Shown: positions 23,427 to 36,747, counted from the first letter of the stretch. The stretch is 64,000 nt of DNA from Silene conica (GCA_029255685.2 CM055315.2:71763681-71827680); one strand, 5' to 3'. Numbers and translations: made by a program. Notes: generated by a model not told the origin, from the sequence alone.

Positions 23427-24417
23427 AAGAAGATATTTATTGATAAGATCGCTATGGATGACAACATAGCTGATCCTCTCACAAAAGCATTACCACGTGA
23501 TAAGCATGAAGGACACATTCATTCCATGGGAATTAGATGTGTTTCTAAGTTGTAGTACTCTTTTATGAATTCATGTAATAATTCATTTTCTCGTGTACTC
23601 TATTCAACCTTATTGTTATGATATAAAATGTTTTGTTTTTCATGTGGAATTGTACGCCAATTTTGAACACCACAAAGTGAACTGATTAACATTACATCGT
23701 TTTGGTTCTTGATTACCCACTTGAGCTGATAACTCAGGTAATCATTTTGAGACGTTGGTTGATGGTGGGTTCAACGAGCCATAAGTCACGTGGATGACTG
23801 ACCAATCACAAAGGCGAGTTATACGGATATCTCGTAGGACACCCCGTGACAACGTTATGGAGTCCTAAATGTTTTATAACATTGGGTGCCTGGTCGTGGA
23901 TAGGACCTCCATAGTGTTCCTTAGAGTCGAGTCTTTTGACCTTCAACTGTCTCTTGAGATTAAGACAGATTTTGGGTAACTTTGGTTTCTTTCCCACGGT
24001 CACCGTAACAGGGGCCTAGAGGATTTTTTCTGGGTTATTTCATGCTGGGCGATATCGGCAGGATTCGAGTTGAGGGAAATATCCAAACCCTTATCAGGAT
24101 TTTATCATTTCTCAGGGCCACTCGAGGAGTAGTAACTGAAATGCATGGCCATGCTCGAATACAGATTCGTTTTATCAGTTAAGTTACTCTCTAGTCGGGG
24201 AAACCACTCTTGATACAGATCGCTTGTGAGATACGACCTTTGCGAATTCGGATTTGCAAATTGTCTTACATTGAGTGGGAGAAATTTTAAAAGGATATGA
24301 GATTCGGTTATCGCACCTACACTTGTACGGACAAGTGGGAGTTTGTTGGAGCTTGTGTCCTCCACATGTAGTGTGATAACGTCATTGCACATACCCTTGT
24401 ACGGACAAGTGGGAGAT
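23427..24417 (+). other. Copia-Y 3' region, unit 3
   Basis: Same organisation as in units 1 and 2; ends with the polypurine tract directly before LTR 4. No gene. Confidence 0.7.
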
Positions 24418-25420
24418 TGTTGGGGCTGGTGTCCTTGACAATTAAGTACAATGACTTATTAAATCTCTTTAAGGATCACAAGGGCATACTTTTGTATTAT
24501 TACCAGTTGATCCACGTTTATCAATAACGGTTGGCTTGCTAGATAAGTTTGACGTTATTGTCATACGGATGGCGGTGATCAACTGGTCCCTATACGTCAC
24601 ACCTATAGGACACGTTTGAGAGATGTGAAGGTATGAAAATACAATCACATTTATGCCGGATATGACTAAACAGTTAGTCAGAGGTATTGACTATTAAATT
24701 AGTCAATAAGATGTTGAGATTATTATTTAATACGGATTAAATAATTTTAGCTAATACGGATTGCATGATTAATTCGTAAAATTAAATATAAACGGTTATA
24801 TTTAATTAAATATTGTATTCGCGTATTAATATAAACAGTTATATTAATTTGGGTAATTATACAATATCGTAATTTTATCAGACCATTATTAATACATCGA
24901 CTGCATTAATATCTGATAACATGCATACGATTTATAAACAAAACGCACGAATAAAGTTTAGCTAAATGGGTCGAATCACAAATTAGAATAAGGTAAGAGT
25001 GGAAAGCCCACTCCTACCCTATTGGAAATTTCGGCCAAAAGAGCTACATAAGGAGGAGGACTCTCCTTATGTCAGGGACTCTTGTTTTACTGTTTAAAAA
25101 CAAATCACAAGGAAAAATTAGGGTTTTGAGAGCTTTCTTCTCCCAAAACCTCAGATCTCACATCTAAAACCTAAATAGCTCTCCCAATATTGCAAGGCAG
25201 TTGGAGAGGATTTCTAGCACACGCGGCCACGTCTCATTCTAAGTCTTGGGTGCAAGTTATAGGAGGGAATTTGTGTTAATTCCTGTTCTTAGGCCTTTCG
25301 CACAAGGACCAAAGGTTGATTTCTTTTTCATGCTTTTTATTAACTTATGACTATAATCACAATTGTATGTTTCATTATAATCCTGCAAGTTTGGGGCGAA
25401 TACATGCTTTATTCCCCACA
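24418..25420 (+). repeat. Copia-Y LTR 4 (1003 bp), diverged
   Basis: Starts and ends like the other LTRs, but the middle (about 24915-25150) differs strongly, with many substitutions and small indels. The 11-bp hairpin is kept in altered form (arms ACATAAGGAG and CTCCTTATGT). The LTR at the other end of unit 4 (LTR 5) is of the LTR 1/3 type, so the two LTRs flanking unit 4 are not sisters. Confidence 0.9.
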
Positions 25421-25422
25421 AG

Positions 25423-27093
25423 TGGTATCAGAGCCAGGCCATGAAAATTTTACCTTTGTGTTTTTCGTAAGTTTTAAAACCTGAAAAAACGTCTTCTGCC
25501 GCTAAGTCGGTCGATCGACCCCCCGTTGCGGTCGGTCGACCGCCTCCTGCGTGTTTCTCTGTTTCGACAGTTTATCTTTTGTGAGAAATCGTGATCAGAA
25601 ACTCGGTTTCGTGTTGTGTGGTCGGTCGACCTGTTTTTCGGGTCGGTCGACCATTCTGCTTTAAAAAAAAAAAAAAAAAAAAAAAAATTTTTTTTTTTCG
25701 TCAGGTGGTCGGTAGACCTGTTTTTTGGGTCGGTAGACCACCCCTGTAACAGACTCGTTTTTATTATTTTCCGAAAATAACATGTTTTATTTTCACATGG
25801 CCTTTAGGAATATACTATATACGGAAATAGTATATTATTAATTTTGTGAAACGGTTCACCCTCGTTTGATACATATTATTTTAAAACGGTTTAAAATAAT
25901 AGGATTATAAACTTATTAAAATTAAAGTGGTTAAAACGGTATAATCACATAATTTTAATCCTAAAAGGTGGTTTGGTAAAAATTTGTTAATCATACTAAC
26001 AATATTATGTCATGTATGAATTTTAATTTAGTTGATGCATTTTATTTATCGTCTTGTTGAATGCCTAATAAATGCTTTCAATAACGTATTTAATTCTTGC
26101 AAACGGTTGTAACTTAGTGTGGCCTTAGAAGGTTGTGTCACCGTAATGATGGGACATAGTCTTGCTTGTAATTTTGAGATCTTGAATCTCCGGTTTTGGG
26201 TTTTTGCCATGTAATTACTTTTGTATTTAAATTAGAATGTATCTAGGACTACTTTTGTAATTTAAATTAGTAATTTTGTGAAGACCAAAGACGGAGACCG
26301 GATGCTCACTCCCGCTGCAAGGACCAAGATGGAACATCAAGACAAGCTTCTAGGGTCCAACGGTGGATTCCAAGTTGTTTTATGTTTATTTTGGTAGGAT
26401 AGGCCACACTAGGACTTTTTATTTACGTTTATTGCTTTCATTTTATGCTTTCATCGATAATAGCTTGCATCATATTCCGCCTAAAACCAAACCACCTATA
26501 TCATGCCTGAAAACTGACTCATGTAGAGGTTACGCGTTAGTTTTCTGTGACAATACAGATGTCACATGTCAATTGCAAAGCCATCACTTTATTTAATTCA
26601 TTCACGCATATGCTAGATTTTAGTTCACTTAATATGAATAAATAAAAGTTGATGGGGTCTTCCTCGTATAACCAAAAATTGAGACTAGTCTTTATAAATC
26701 AGCCTCCCATGAATCCCTTCTTCGTCGGTAGGCATAATATGACTCCTTCTACGTCGGGTAAGTGGGAACAGATGATTTATTTTATCTCAACATCATGGTC
26801 ACTCGATACTATCTAGTGACTGAGATGGACTAATAGATAGGATATACAGAAATCTATCGACCAAGAGTTCCAACGGTGGAATTAGCCAAACTGTGGGCTT
26901 ATCAATATACGGAAATTGAGTCTTGGGATCGTTTATATAATTCTTGAGGGAGATCAATTATATAAATGCATGAGTCTACGAGTTTAAATTCAATTTAATA
27001 TAGACTTAAATCACAACAATGAGTTGCTTATATGGTTTTGTTTTATCTTCTTTTCAGTCTAGAACACGTTCAATTAAACTGCTGTATAACTAA
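25423..27093 (+). other. Primer site and leader, unit 4
   Basis: The primer site is at 25423-25438. The homopolymer tract is 25 A followed by 11 T (about 25663-25698). Palindrome pairs, ACGG hairpins and the candidate intron (26758-27057, 300 bp) are present. One A is missing before the gag ATG, so the in-frame upstream extension of the other units is lost. No gene. Confidence 0.75.
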
Positions 27094-30000
27094 ATGGCTG
27101 GTGAAGACCCAATACCAAGTGCCAAGCTAGCACGTGAATCCTGGCTAAAAGCCTTCATGGACTCCATGAATCAGTCCACAAGACTGAGGAATGATGGGTC
27201 AAACTTCTCTGACTGGGAGGCAGCACTACGGAATGCTGCCATTGCTGACGGAAAGCTCAAGTACTTAACTGAGCCCATTCCGCCACACCCAGGAACTGGA
27301 GCTAGAGCTAACGAAGTTCGCGCTCATAGCGACTTCGTCATGGAAGCGGGTGCGATAAAGAACGTACTCATCTATGCAATGGAATCCAATTTGCAAAGAC
27401 GCTTCATAGCCCATGGTGCAAACAAGATTTTCACCACGCTCACTAACGAATTCTCAAAAGCTCCGAGGATCGTTTCTTATGAGCATACCTGTCACTTCTT
27501 TGAGGCGAAACTCCAGAAAAGCCAAGCTGTTAGCCCACATATTCTTCACATGATTGAGAATATCGAGAAACTGGAGGCCCTAAACTGCAAGATCAGTGAG
27601 AACATAATCGTTGATCGAATGCTTCATTCGCTTCATGATGGGTTCGCCCTCTTCAGGGCCAACTATTACATGAACGACATGAAGAAGTCTCCTCATGAGC
27701 TCCACTCCCTTCTCGTACAGACCGAGAAGGATCTGAAATTAAGTGGGAGCGTGAAGCAAGATGTTCTCATGATCTCCAGTAAGGGTAAGGGTAAGGGTAA
27801 AGCTAAAGCTCAGGGCGACCTAACAGTAGGCAAGCCCAAGTTTAAGAAGTCAGGATTTACTAAGAGTGGGCCAGGTGAGTCAAGCAACTCACAGGGCAAA
27901 ACAAAGAGCAAGGATACTAGCATGGAATGTCACCATTGCCACAAGACTGGGCATTGGAGGCGCTCATGCCCCGTGTATCGTGAGGACATTAAGGCAGGTC
28001 GCGTTACTCCTGTTGGTATGTCTTCTTCTTCTTTTATTCACATGATTGAGATTAACCATGCAAGTTACGGAACTTGGGTACTAGATACTGGTTGTGGTTC
28101 TCATCTATGTAATCATGTGCAGGGCCTCCGAAACCAAAAACCCCTAATCAAGGGTGAGGTTGACCTGCGTGTCGGGAATGGAGCACGTGTTGCTGCAATC
28201 TCGAGGGGAACATACGTGATCCAGCTTCCAAGTGGATTCGAGTTATCTTTATATAACTGTTATTATGTTCCTTGTTTGTCCAAAAACATTATTTCAGTTT
28301 CTGCGCTTGACAAACTCGGTTTTTCATTTGTAATAGAGAATAATAGCTGTATTTTCTCCTTACACAATATGATTTATGGCAAGGCAGTTTCCATGAATGG
28401 AATTTATGTTTTAGATCAAACTACCGAAATATTACATGTGAATAATAAGAAATTAAAGGTAGGTGACAAAAGATCAAACTTATCTATGGCATTGTCGTAT
28501 GGGACACATAAATGAGAAACGCGTAAAACTGCTCATACAGAATGGAGCTATCTCGGCCTTTGATTTCGAATCATATGGCACGTGTGAATCATGTCTCATC
28601 GGTAAGATGACTCGTATTTCCTTCAAAGGTGTTGGAATGCGCGCTGCCGACCTATTAGGACTCATACATACGGACGTTTGTGGCCCTATGTCGATCAACG
28701 CACGAGAAGGCTATAGGTATTTCATCACTTTCACGGATGATTTGAGTAGATATGGCTATGTCTACTTGATGAAAAATAAAAGTGAATCCTTTGACAAGTT
28801 CAAAGAATACCAGAATCGGGTACAGAACCAGCTGGGTAGAAAGATTAAAGCACTACGTTCGGATCGTGGTGGTGAGTATCTTTCACACGAGTTTGATCAA
28901 CACCTTAAAGACTGTGGCATCGTGCTACAGTTGACTCCACCTGGAACACCACAATTAAATGGTGTGTCCGAACGGAGAAATCGAACTCTACTCGATATGG
29001 TTCGATCCATGATGAGTCACACCGTCGTGCCTGATTCATTGTGGAGCTATGCTCTTTTGTCGGCCGCTCTAATACTTAACCGAAGTCCGTCTAAAGCTGT
29101 AGACAAGACTCCATACGAATTATGGAAGGGAACGGTCCCTAACTTGTCCTTTATTCGGGTTTGGGGCTGCGAGGCTTATGTCAAGTGGAGACACGAGGAT
29201 AAGCTCGGCCCGCGATCGGTCAAGACATACTTTATAGGTTATCCAAAGGGAACTTTTGGTCATTACTTCTACTCGCCAACCGAACAACGTGTTTTTGTTG
29301 CGGCTAGTGCGACGTTCTTAGAGAAAGAATTTCTCGCGAACAAGTCGAGTAATAGAACCTTCGAGTTATCGGAGGTTCAAGAACCAACTGCCGAGCAACC
29401 ATTGGAGGAATCAGTTCCTTCAACCGAGGCTGCGGTAGATATTCTTGAGGAACCTAGGAGGTCGGGAAGAGTCTCTATTCCACCGGACAGATACATTGGT
29501 ATGGTCGAGGAACACGATACAGATGACGTCTTACTCCTAGAGGGTAATGAACCCACAACCTATAAAGGTGCCATGACCAGTTCTGACTCAAAGCTATGGC
29601 TAGAAGCCATACAATCCGAGATGGACTCCATGTATGAGAACAACGTGTGGGATCTTGTGGACCTACCTGCAAAGGTACGTCCCCTTCAATGCAAATGGCT
29701 TTACAAAATAAAGCATGCCGTGGAAGGTAAACAAGACATCTATAAGGCAAGACTAGTTGCTAAAGGTTTCACCCAAGTGCCAGGCTTACACTACGATGAG
29801 ATCTTTGCACCCGTAGTCATGCTACGTTCCATTCGGATTATCTTAGCGATCGCCGCATTTCATGACTATGAAATATGGCAAATGGACGTTAAAACCGCCT
29901 TCTTAAACGGTTATTTGGAGGAAGAGTTGTACATGGTACAACCCGAGGGTTTTATCGATCCAGCACATCCTAAGAAAGTTTGCAAGCTTAAGCGTTCCAT

Positions 30001-30793
30001 CTATGGACTTAAGCAAGCATCGCGGAGTTGGAATCATCGCTTCGACCAAGTGATAAAAGAGAATGGGTTCATTCGATCAGTCGAGGAACCATGTCTCTAT
30101 ATCAAGTCGAGTGGGAGCAAGATTGTATTCCTAGTACTGTATGTCGATGACATACTCTTGATTGGGAATGACATACCTCTCTTATCTTCGGTTAAAGCAT
30201 GGTTGAAAAACCATTTCCAGATGAAAGATCTGGGAGAGGCACAAAGAATTTTGGGCATCCGTATCTACAGGGATAGATCACGACGGATGTTGTCTCTCAG
30301 TCAGGAGTCTTATATAGATAAGATTCTAGAGAGATTCAGCATGACGAACTCCAAGAAGGGGTTCCTTCCTAGGACTCCTGGGCTTCACTTGAGCAAGACT
30401 CAAGAAGCTAAGTCATTGGAAGAGAAAGAGCGCATGAGTCGGATTCCTTATGCTTCGGCAATAGGATCGATCATGTATGCCATGATATGCACACGTCCAG
30501 ACGTTGCATATGCATTGAGTATGACCAGTCGATTCCAAGCTCATCCAAGTGAACAACACTGGATGGCCGTGAAAAACATTCTTAAGTACCTACGGAGGAC
30601 TAAAGATTTGGGATTGACTTATGGAGGCGACTCAACGCTCTGCGCCACGGGTTACGCAGATGCTAGCTTCCAAACGGATCGAGATGACTCGAAATCTCAG
30701 TCTGGATTCGTTTTTACTCTTAATGGCGCTGCTGTCAGCTGGAAAAGTTCTAAACAAAAGATTACAGCAGATTCTACGACTGAGTCCGCGTAA
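27094..30793 (+). pseudogene. gag-pol: Copia-Y gag-pol, unit 4 (frameshift)
   Basis: Gag, zinc knuckle and protease are open from 27094 to 28515. One extra A near 28466-28470 (GACAAAA instead of GACAAA) shifts the frame just before the integrase HHCC domain; the rest is open from 28463 to 30793 in another frame, with intact DDE and YVDD residues. It is more diverged from units 1-3 than they are from each other, mostly by third-position changes, which suggests past purifying selection. The end (TTESA and stop) shows the same RNase H deletion, so the deletion is older than the split between unit 4 and units 1-3. Confidence 0.93.
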
Positions 30794-31784
30794 AAGAAGA
30801 TATTCATTGATAAGATCGCTACGGATGACAACATAGCTGATCCTCTCACTAAAGCATTACCACGTGATAAGCATGAAGGACACATTCATTCCATGAGAAT
30901 TAGATGTGTTCCTAAGTTGTAGTACTCTTTTATGAATTCATGTAATAATTCATTTTCTCGTGTACTCTATTCAACCTTATTGTTATGATATAAAATGTTT
31001 TGTTTTTCATGTGGAATTGTACGCCAATTTTGAACACCACAAAGTGAACTGATTAATATTACATCGTTTTGGTCCTTGATTACCCACTTGAGCTGATAAC
31101 TCATGTAATCATTTTGTGACGTTGGTTGATGGTGGGTTCAACGAGCCATAAGTCACGTGGATGACTGACCAATCACAAAGGCGAGTTATACGGATATCTC
31201 GTAGGACACCCCGTGACAACGTTATGGAGTCCTAAATGTTTTATAACATTGGGTGCCTGGTCGTGGATAGGACCTCCATAGTGTTCCTTAGAGTCGAGTC
31301 TTTTGACCTTCAACTGTCTCTTGAGATTAAGACAGATTTTGGGTAACTTTTGTTTCTTTCCCACGGTCACCGTAACAGGGGCCAAGAGGATTTTTTCTGG
31401 GTTATTTCATGCTGGGCGATATCGGCAGGATTCGAGTTGAGGGAAATATCCAAACCCTTATCAGGATTTTATCATTTCTCAGGGCCACTCGAGGAGTAGT
31501 AACTGAAATGCATGGCCATGCTCGAATACAGATTCGTTTTATCAATTAAGTTACTCTCTAGTCGGGGAAACCACTCTTGATACAGATCGCTTGTGAGATA
31601 CGACCTTTGCGAATGCGGATTTGCAAATTGTCTTACATTGAGTGGGAGAAATTTTAAAAGGATATGAGATTCGGTTATCGCACCTACACTTGTACGGACA
31701 AGTGGGAGTTTGTTGGAGCTTGTGTCCTCCACATGTAGTGTGATAACGTCATTGCACATACCCTTGTACGGACAAGTGGGAGAT
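30794..31784 (+). other. Copia-Y 3' region, unit 4
   Basis: Cut-off polyprotein end (NIADPLTKALP in frame after the stop), untranslated sequence, duplicated hairpin and polypurine motif, relic LTR start, then the polypurine tract. No gene. Confidence 0.7.
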
Positions 31785-32663
31785 TGTTGGGGATGGTGTC
31801 CTTGACAATTAAGTACAATGACTTATTAAATCTCTTTAAGGATCACAAGGGCATACTTTTGTATTATTACCAGTTGATCCACGTTTATCAATAACGGTTG
31901 GCTTGCTAGATAAGTTTGACGTTATTGTCATACGGATGGCGGTGATCAACTGGTCCCTATACGTCACACCTATAGGACACGTTTGAGAGATGTGAAGGTA
32001 TGAAAATACAATCACATTTATGCCGGATATGACTAAACAGTTAGTCAGAGGTATTGACTATTAAATTAGTCAATAAGATGTTGAGATTATTATTTAATAC
32101 GGATTAAATAATTTTAGCTAATATGGATTGCATGATTAATTCGTAAAATTAAATATAAACGGTTATATTTAATTAAATATTGTATTCGCGTATTAATATA
32201 AACAGTTATATTAATTTGGGTAATTATACAATATCGTAATTTTATCAGACCATTATTAATACATCGACTACATTAATATCGGATAACACGTATACGATTT
32301 ATAATAAAAATCCCGCGAATAACTTATAGCTAAATGGGTTGAATCACGCAAAGGAATAAGGTAAGAGTGGAAAAAGCCCACCCTTACCAAAAGACCATTC
32401 GGCCGACCCTATGGCTACATAAGGAGAGTCTTTCTCCTTATGTCAGACACTGGTGATTTATTATTCTCACAATTAGGGTTTTGAGAACATTCTTTTCCCA
32501 AAACTCAGATCTCACATCTAAAACCTCAAAAGGCTCTCCCCATATTGCAAGGCAATTGGAGAGTATTTTCTAGCACACGCGGCCACGTCTCATTCTAAGT
32601 CTTGGGTGCAAGTTATAGGAGGGAATTTGTGTTAATTCCTGTTCTTAGGCCTTTCGCACAAGG
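31785..32663 (+). repeat. Copia-Y LTR 5, truncated (879 bp)
   Basis: Starts TGTTGGGGATGG. It is LTR-like until CGCACAAGG (to 32663) and then joins CCTTTCGCCTG of the ATHILA-like region. The last about 110 bp of the LTR and the Copia-X sequence expected after it are missing. GGCCTTTCG occurs on both sides of the joint. Confidence 0.85.
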
Positions 32664-32680
32664 CCTTTCGCCTGTTCTAG

Positions 32681-34285
32681 ATGACTAGAGCTAAAGGCTG
32701 GTCATCCAAGAGGGCTAAGGCTTATGAAAGGGCCAGTGGATCAGGCATGATAGGGAGGGGTAGCTTGGTGCCTATAGTAGAGGAATACCCTCAAGTTGAG
32801 TTTGCTGATTTCAACCAGTGAAACCTTTTTGTGAGTTTAATAGGCCGCAGTATGAGGGCTACCAGGTGTGTGAACCACACCATCTCTGAAGAATTGGAGA
32901 TTGATGAAGACCTGCAGCACATGTTTGAAGTGTTGGGCTCATGGGACTTATACGTCTTCGCAAGAAGACCTATTCCTTCCCAACCTTGGAGTTTCTTAGC
33001 TTCTTTCTGTATGATGTGGGCGGATGTGTGGTGAGATTCAGGTTGTTGAACTAGTCTATCACTTTGATCCTGAACCAGTTTGTCGAATACATGGGCTTAG
33101 AGCAGGATGAGGAGGAGTACCTAAGAGATGTGGTGGTGGGTAGTGACTCGGAAGCACCCCGGGTCTTCCATTTCTTTACAGGGTACGAGCGTCATAATGT
33201 GAGTGCCATGTTGATCAATGAGGTACAACACATCACCCTCTGTATCTCCTTGAGGATGGTGTCCTATTTGTTGTACGTACTTGAGAGATGATGTGAGCAA
33301 GTTAAAATCTCATGAGGTGATGTTGTTAGCATCGTACCTGAACCCGCGTCGGGAAGAGCATGTGTACTATATTTCTCCAGCCATAATGTATGCCAGCCTA
33401 GCGGACATGGCACATAACTCGCATCGCCATGTTGGCTGTGGTGCTATCGTGACCCGCCTGGCCCAGAGATTAGTGGAGCTCCAGCTTGAGGATGACCTGC
33501 AAGCTCTTCAGGACACCGTACCGACCATTGACGAGGAATATCTAGTGAGGGTTAAGTGGATTAGGAAGTTGGCTGATGGTGGGTTAGCCTTTAAAGTCAG
33601 AGATAGCTTCTGGTGTCGTATCTCTAACCTTGAGTTCATCCCCACCCTTGACCATGAAGACGACAATACTTATACTTCAGGACATGATCTTCCACGCAGA
33701 TTTTATACTATTCCTAGGAAGCCTGGATAGAGATGCCCGAGACCACCCATGAGGGAGGCGTGGTGCGTATAAGTCGTCGGGTTAGGGCGGGCCGTGCTGA
33801 GCGGAGGGAGGACTTTCAGAGTATGGACCCACCCTTCGATCCTTACATATCTCACCCAGCCCTCTACTTTCCCCAATACCCTTCATACCCGACAATCGAG
33901 GATCCGAGGATGCAGCCTCATGAGTTGGCAAATCGCCTTTCCGCCACCTTAGTTTTTAGGGGTATGTACGAGGTCAACCTAGTCCATCACGGAGTGGGTA
34001 CTCAGGCAGCCCAGCTAGCTTGGTGGAACAGGGTAGGTAATGATGACGGCGTCTTCAACGCTTTTACGGTAGATCGTGCCAGGTGGCCAGAGCTGTGCTA
34101 GCAACCGGCAGGGTGGATGGTCGGGCCCTGGGGAGCCAAATGTGGGAGTCAGCTGGACAACCACGGTCGGTGGGATTTTGGGGAGGTACCCGGTTATGGG
34201 GGAGGTACGATTGCATCAGGTACGATGGCCGATCAGGGATGACAGGTTGACGACGACATCTCGCGATGTTGGGGAAGATGTGTGA
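32681..34285 (+). pseudogene. ATHILA ORF1-like protein, broken
   Basis: Several adjoining frames (32681-32821, 32831-33034, 33064-33291, 33281-33730, 33733-34101, 34076-34285) together resemble the ORF1 product of ATHILA-type Gypsy elements (function unknown). Signs are the order of a GSWDLYVFARRP block, a phenylalanine/leucine-rich block read in a shifted frame, LNQFVEYMGLEQ, and a later NSHRHVGCGAIVTRLAQ block. At least four frameshifts or stops separate the parts. A related minus-strand gene is at 55274-56140. The family call is from memory of the sequence style; I could not run a profile search. Confidence 0.55.
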
Positions 34286-36457
34286 GCTGCAATCGTGATG
34301 ATGCGAGACTAGTGACCATTCAGATTCTTATAGTTTTTTAGACTTGTTGGCCATGGCATGTTGAACTTGGTTCCATTAAAATAATCTTACCGCATGTAGC
34401 GGGGACTCGTGAACTAGGCCTTAGGGCCACTCTGCAAATTTTTTTCTTTTTATTAGTGATGCTTCCGTTTATGTGAAAGATTTGCCAAAAGAATGCTGGT
34501 TCTGTCCGTGGAACTTGGTAGAGTAACTTTCACTCGGCCGAGCAAGAGGGACTCGACCTAGTAGATTCAACTCGGCCGAGTAACTATAACTCGACCGAGT
34601 AAGGCCCAATTTGGTGAGTGTGCGTAGTTGGTTTGTATCTAAATGTCTCTATCTCTGCGATGATGGGGGAAACAGACTTGGTTAGTCAACTTCGGGGACA
34701 AAGTTCCTTTTTGAGGGGTAGATACCTTATGTTGTATGATGTAACAAGTGTTATCATGTGGTAGTATGCGGTCATCACGTGTGTGGCACGTGATCCATAT
34801 GATGTATATTGTGTATTCCGTAGACAAGTGCATAGTGTTGATTACGGAGAAGGCATACTGTGATTGAGTAAAATGATGGCGAACTAGAAAATGAGGTTTT
34901 GAGAGGTATGGAGAAGAAATTACTTTGAGCAGCAGTGGGTAGCTCGATCGAGTGAAAATGCATTCGATCGAATGGAAAAATACTCGATCGAATAGCAAGG
35001 AACTCGATCAAACATATTTCAGTTGGACTTACACGATCGAGCGATAAATATGCTCGATCAAAGCGAGAATCACTCGATCGAGCAGGCGACAGTTGTGAGC
35101 CTGCGACAGAAGTATAAGGAGAAGCCCTATGTTGAGTAATATATTAGTATATGTTTAATATATGTTTTATGTTTTAATGATTTTTTTTTTTTGGTTTCAA
35201 CCGGGGTGTCCACCGTCGACAACAGTGTATTTTAATGATGACAAGTCTAGCTGATATGTTTTATATACTCGTACGCGTAATCGTGTGTTAAGTGTATAGT
35301 TACCAATAGAATGAAGATCTCGTCAATCAACATAAAGCCAAAAGAGTTTTCTACTTGAAGAAGATTCAAGTTATTAGTCAAGCTTAGACTAATCAAAGAT
35401 TGATGAAAGATCATAAGCTCCTTTCAAGTTTTTCTGAAGATTAATAAGAATAGACGTCAAGTAACGGAATCATATTTAGTTGGAACGTTATTAGCCGAAG
35501 TTATAGCTTATTGTTATAACTTTGGTAAGTAACATGTTCAAAGTTATATTTCGCAGCTATAACTCCATGAACCAACAAGAAATGCACGGAACAAGAAATG
35601 CACGGAATTGTGTTTATGTTAACGAGGGTTATTGTTGTGTTGTTGTCAAATATTGAATTAGTAATCTTAAACGGTTTTTATAGAATAAAATGTTCTATGA
35701 TTAAAAGGATTAAAAATAATTATCTTATGAGTTAATTATTTATCCTAATATACTAAGGATTTTATTCTAACCGAAATTGTCAATATCCAAACAATCTAGA
35801 AAGTCGTGTAGACGGTTGTGACCGTGAGGTGTCACGATTCTCTTAATTGTTTTTAGGCCAATTTAAGTAAATATTATTTGTTTATTTAAATACCTTAAAC
35901 AAACTAGATTTTGGTAAAAGATATAATTTATTATATCTTGACAAGAATTAGGAGTTTGATTTTAAATAGGATGTTATGTTTTATGATATAAGATCTTTCC
36001 TAAATTAAATAGGTTTAGGAAGTTAGTCTTATATTTAAATATAACAATATCTTATGTAATATTTCCTAATTTAATTAAGATTAGTTTTAGAATATTACCT
36101 AGAGCAAGAATTCTAGTTAAAGTAATATTCCTAAGACATCTAGGGTTTGGAATAAACCTAGATCTAATTCACTATAAATAAGGACATTTATAACACATTA
36201 ACTACTTACGAAAAACACACGTAATACACGCATACCTCAAGAGAAACGCAACCTCACGTTCGTTTTGTCAATCGTGCTTAAAACTGTCATATTCCGTCAC
36301 AAGACTGCTAGTGATTGAAGATTGTTCTTATTCGTTCAAGAACGTTGAACACAAGAACTCGTTGAAGACTTATCTTATTTACGTAAGATAGTTTGAATAC
36401 TTTACGGTACTCGTTGTATTCAAGTATTTCACGGTACTTGGAATAGCTAGGTATTTT
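34095..36457. repeat. Flank duplication, right copy (with empty site)
   Basis: Matches 1-2362. At its right edge GCTAGGTATTTT continues as ACGGTATC, the sequence into which Copia-Y went in the left copy. It includes the palindrome arrays at about 34533-34601 and 34943-35084. Confidence 0.95.
34286..35206. other. ATHILA-like 3' flank, right copy
   Basis: Counterpart of 192-1111. No gene is supported; small minus-strand ORFs here overlap the palindrome array and show no domain. A T-run precedes the Copia-X LTR. Confidence 0.4.
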
Positions 36458-36745
36458 ACGGTATCTAGTTTGAGTTACAACTAACATCGAAGTTGTACGA
36501 GTAGGGTTGATAAAATTGTAATCCGGAGAGAGGTACTAATTTTATTAATCGAGAATAGTGGACGTAGGTTTCAATTTTTGAAACTGAACCACTTCAAAAA
36601 TATTGTGTCTCATCTTGTTTATTGTTTTTTCTTCTTTACTCGTTACTATCACGCTAATCATCATACATCGAAGAACAATCCAAAAAGTTGGCATACCCAA
36701 TTCAACCCCCCCTTCTTGAGTATATTTATATCAATAGACTCTTCA
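35207..36745 (+). repeat. Copia-X 5' LTR (about 1.54 kb)
   Basis: Ends CTTCA, two bases before a tRNA-Met primer site (TGGTATCAGAGCC, 36748-36760). The start at TGTCC is tentative. TATA box at 36172-36180. AT-rich and full of inverted repeats, for example AAGATATAAT facing ATTATATCTT around 35920-35940. The 3' LTR is absent because the element is cut at about 48775. Confidence 0.7.
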
Positions 36746-36747
36746 AT

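Larger units (their letters stand above)
2363..32663 (+). mobile_element. Tandem array of four Copia-Y retrotransposons
   Basis: LTR starts at 2363, 9711, 17059, 24418 and 31785 give unit lengths of 7348, 7348, 7359 and 7367 bp. Each unit has LTR, tRNA-iMet primer site, 1.6-kb leader, gag-pol, 1-kb 3' untranslated region and polypurine tract, and the next LTR serves both neighbours. Units 1-3 are more than 99% identical by eye; unit 4 is more diverged. The array starts inside a Copia-X LTR and ends in a truncated LTR, so no target-site duplication can be read. Lineage is Copia, closest in style to the Angela/Tork group (inference). Confidence 0.93.
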
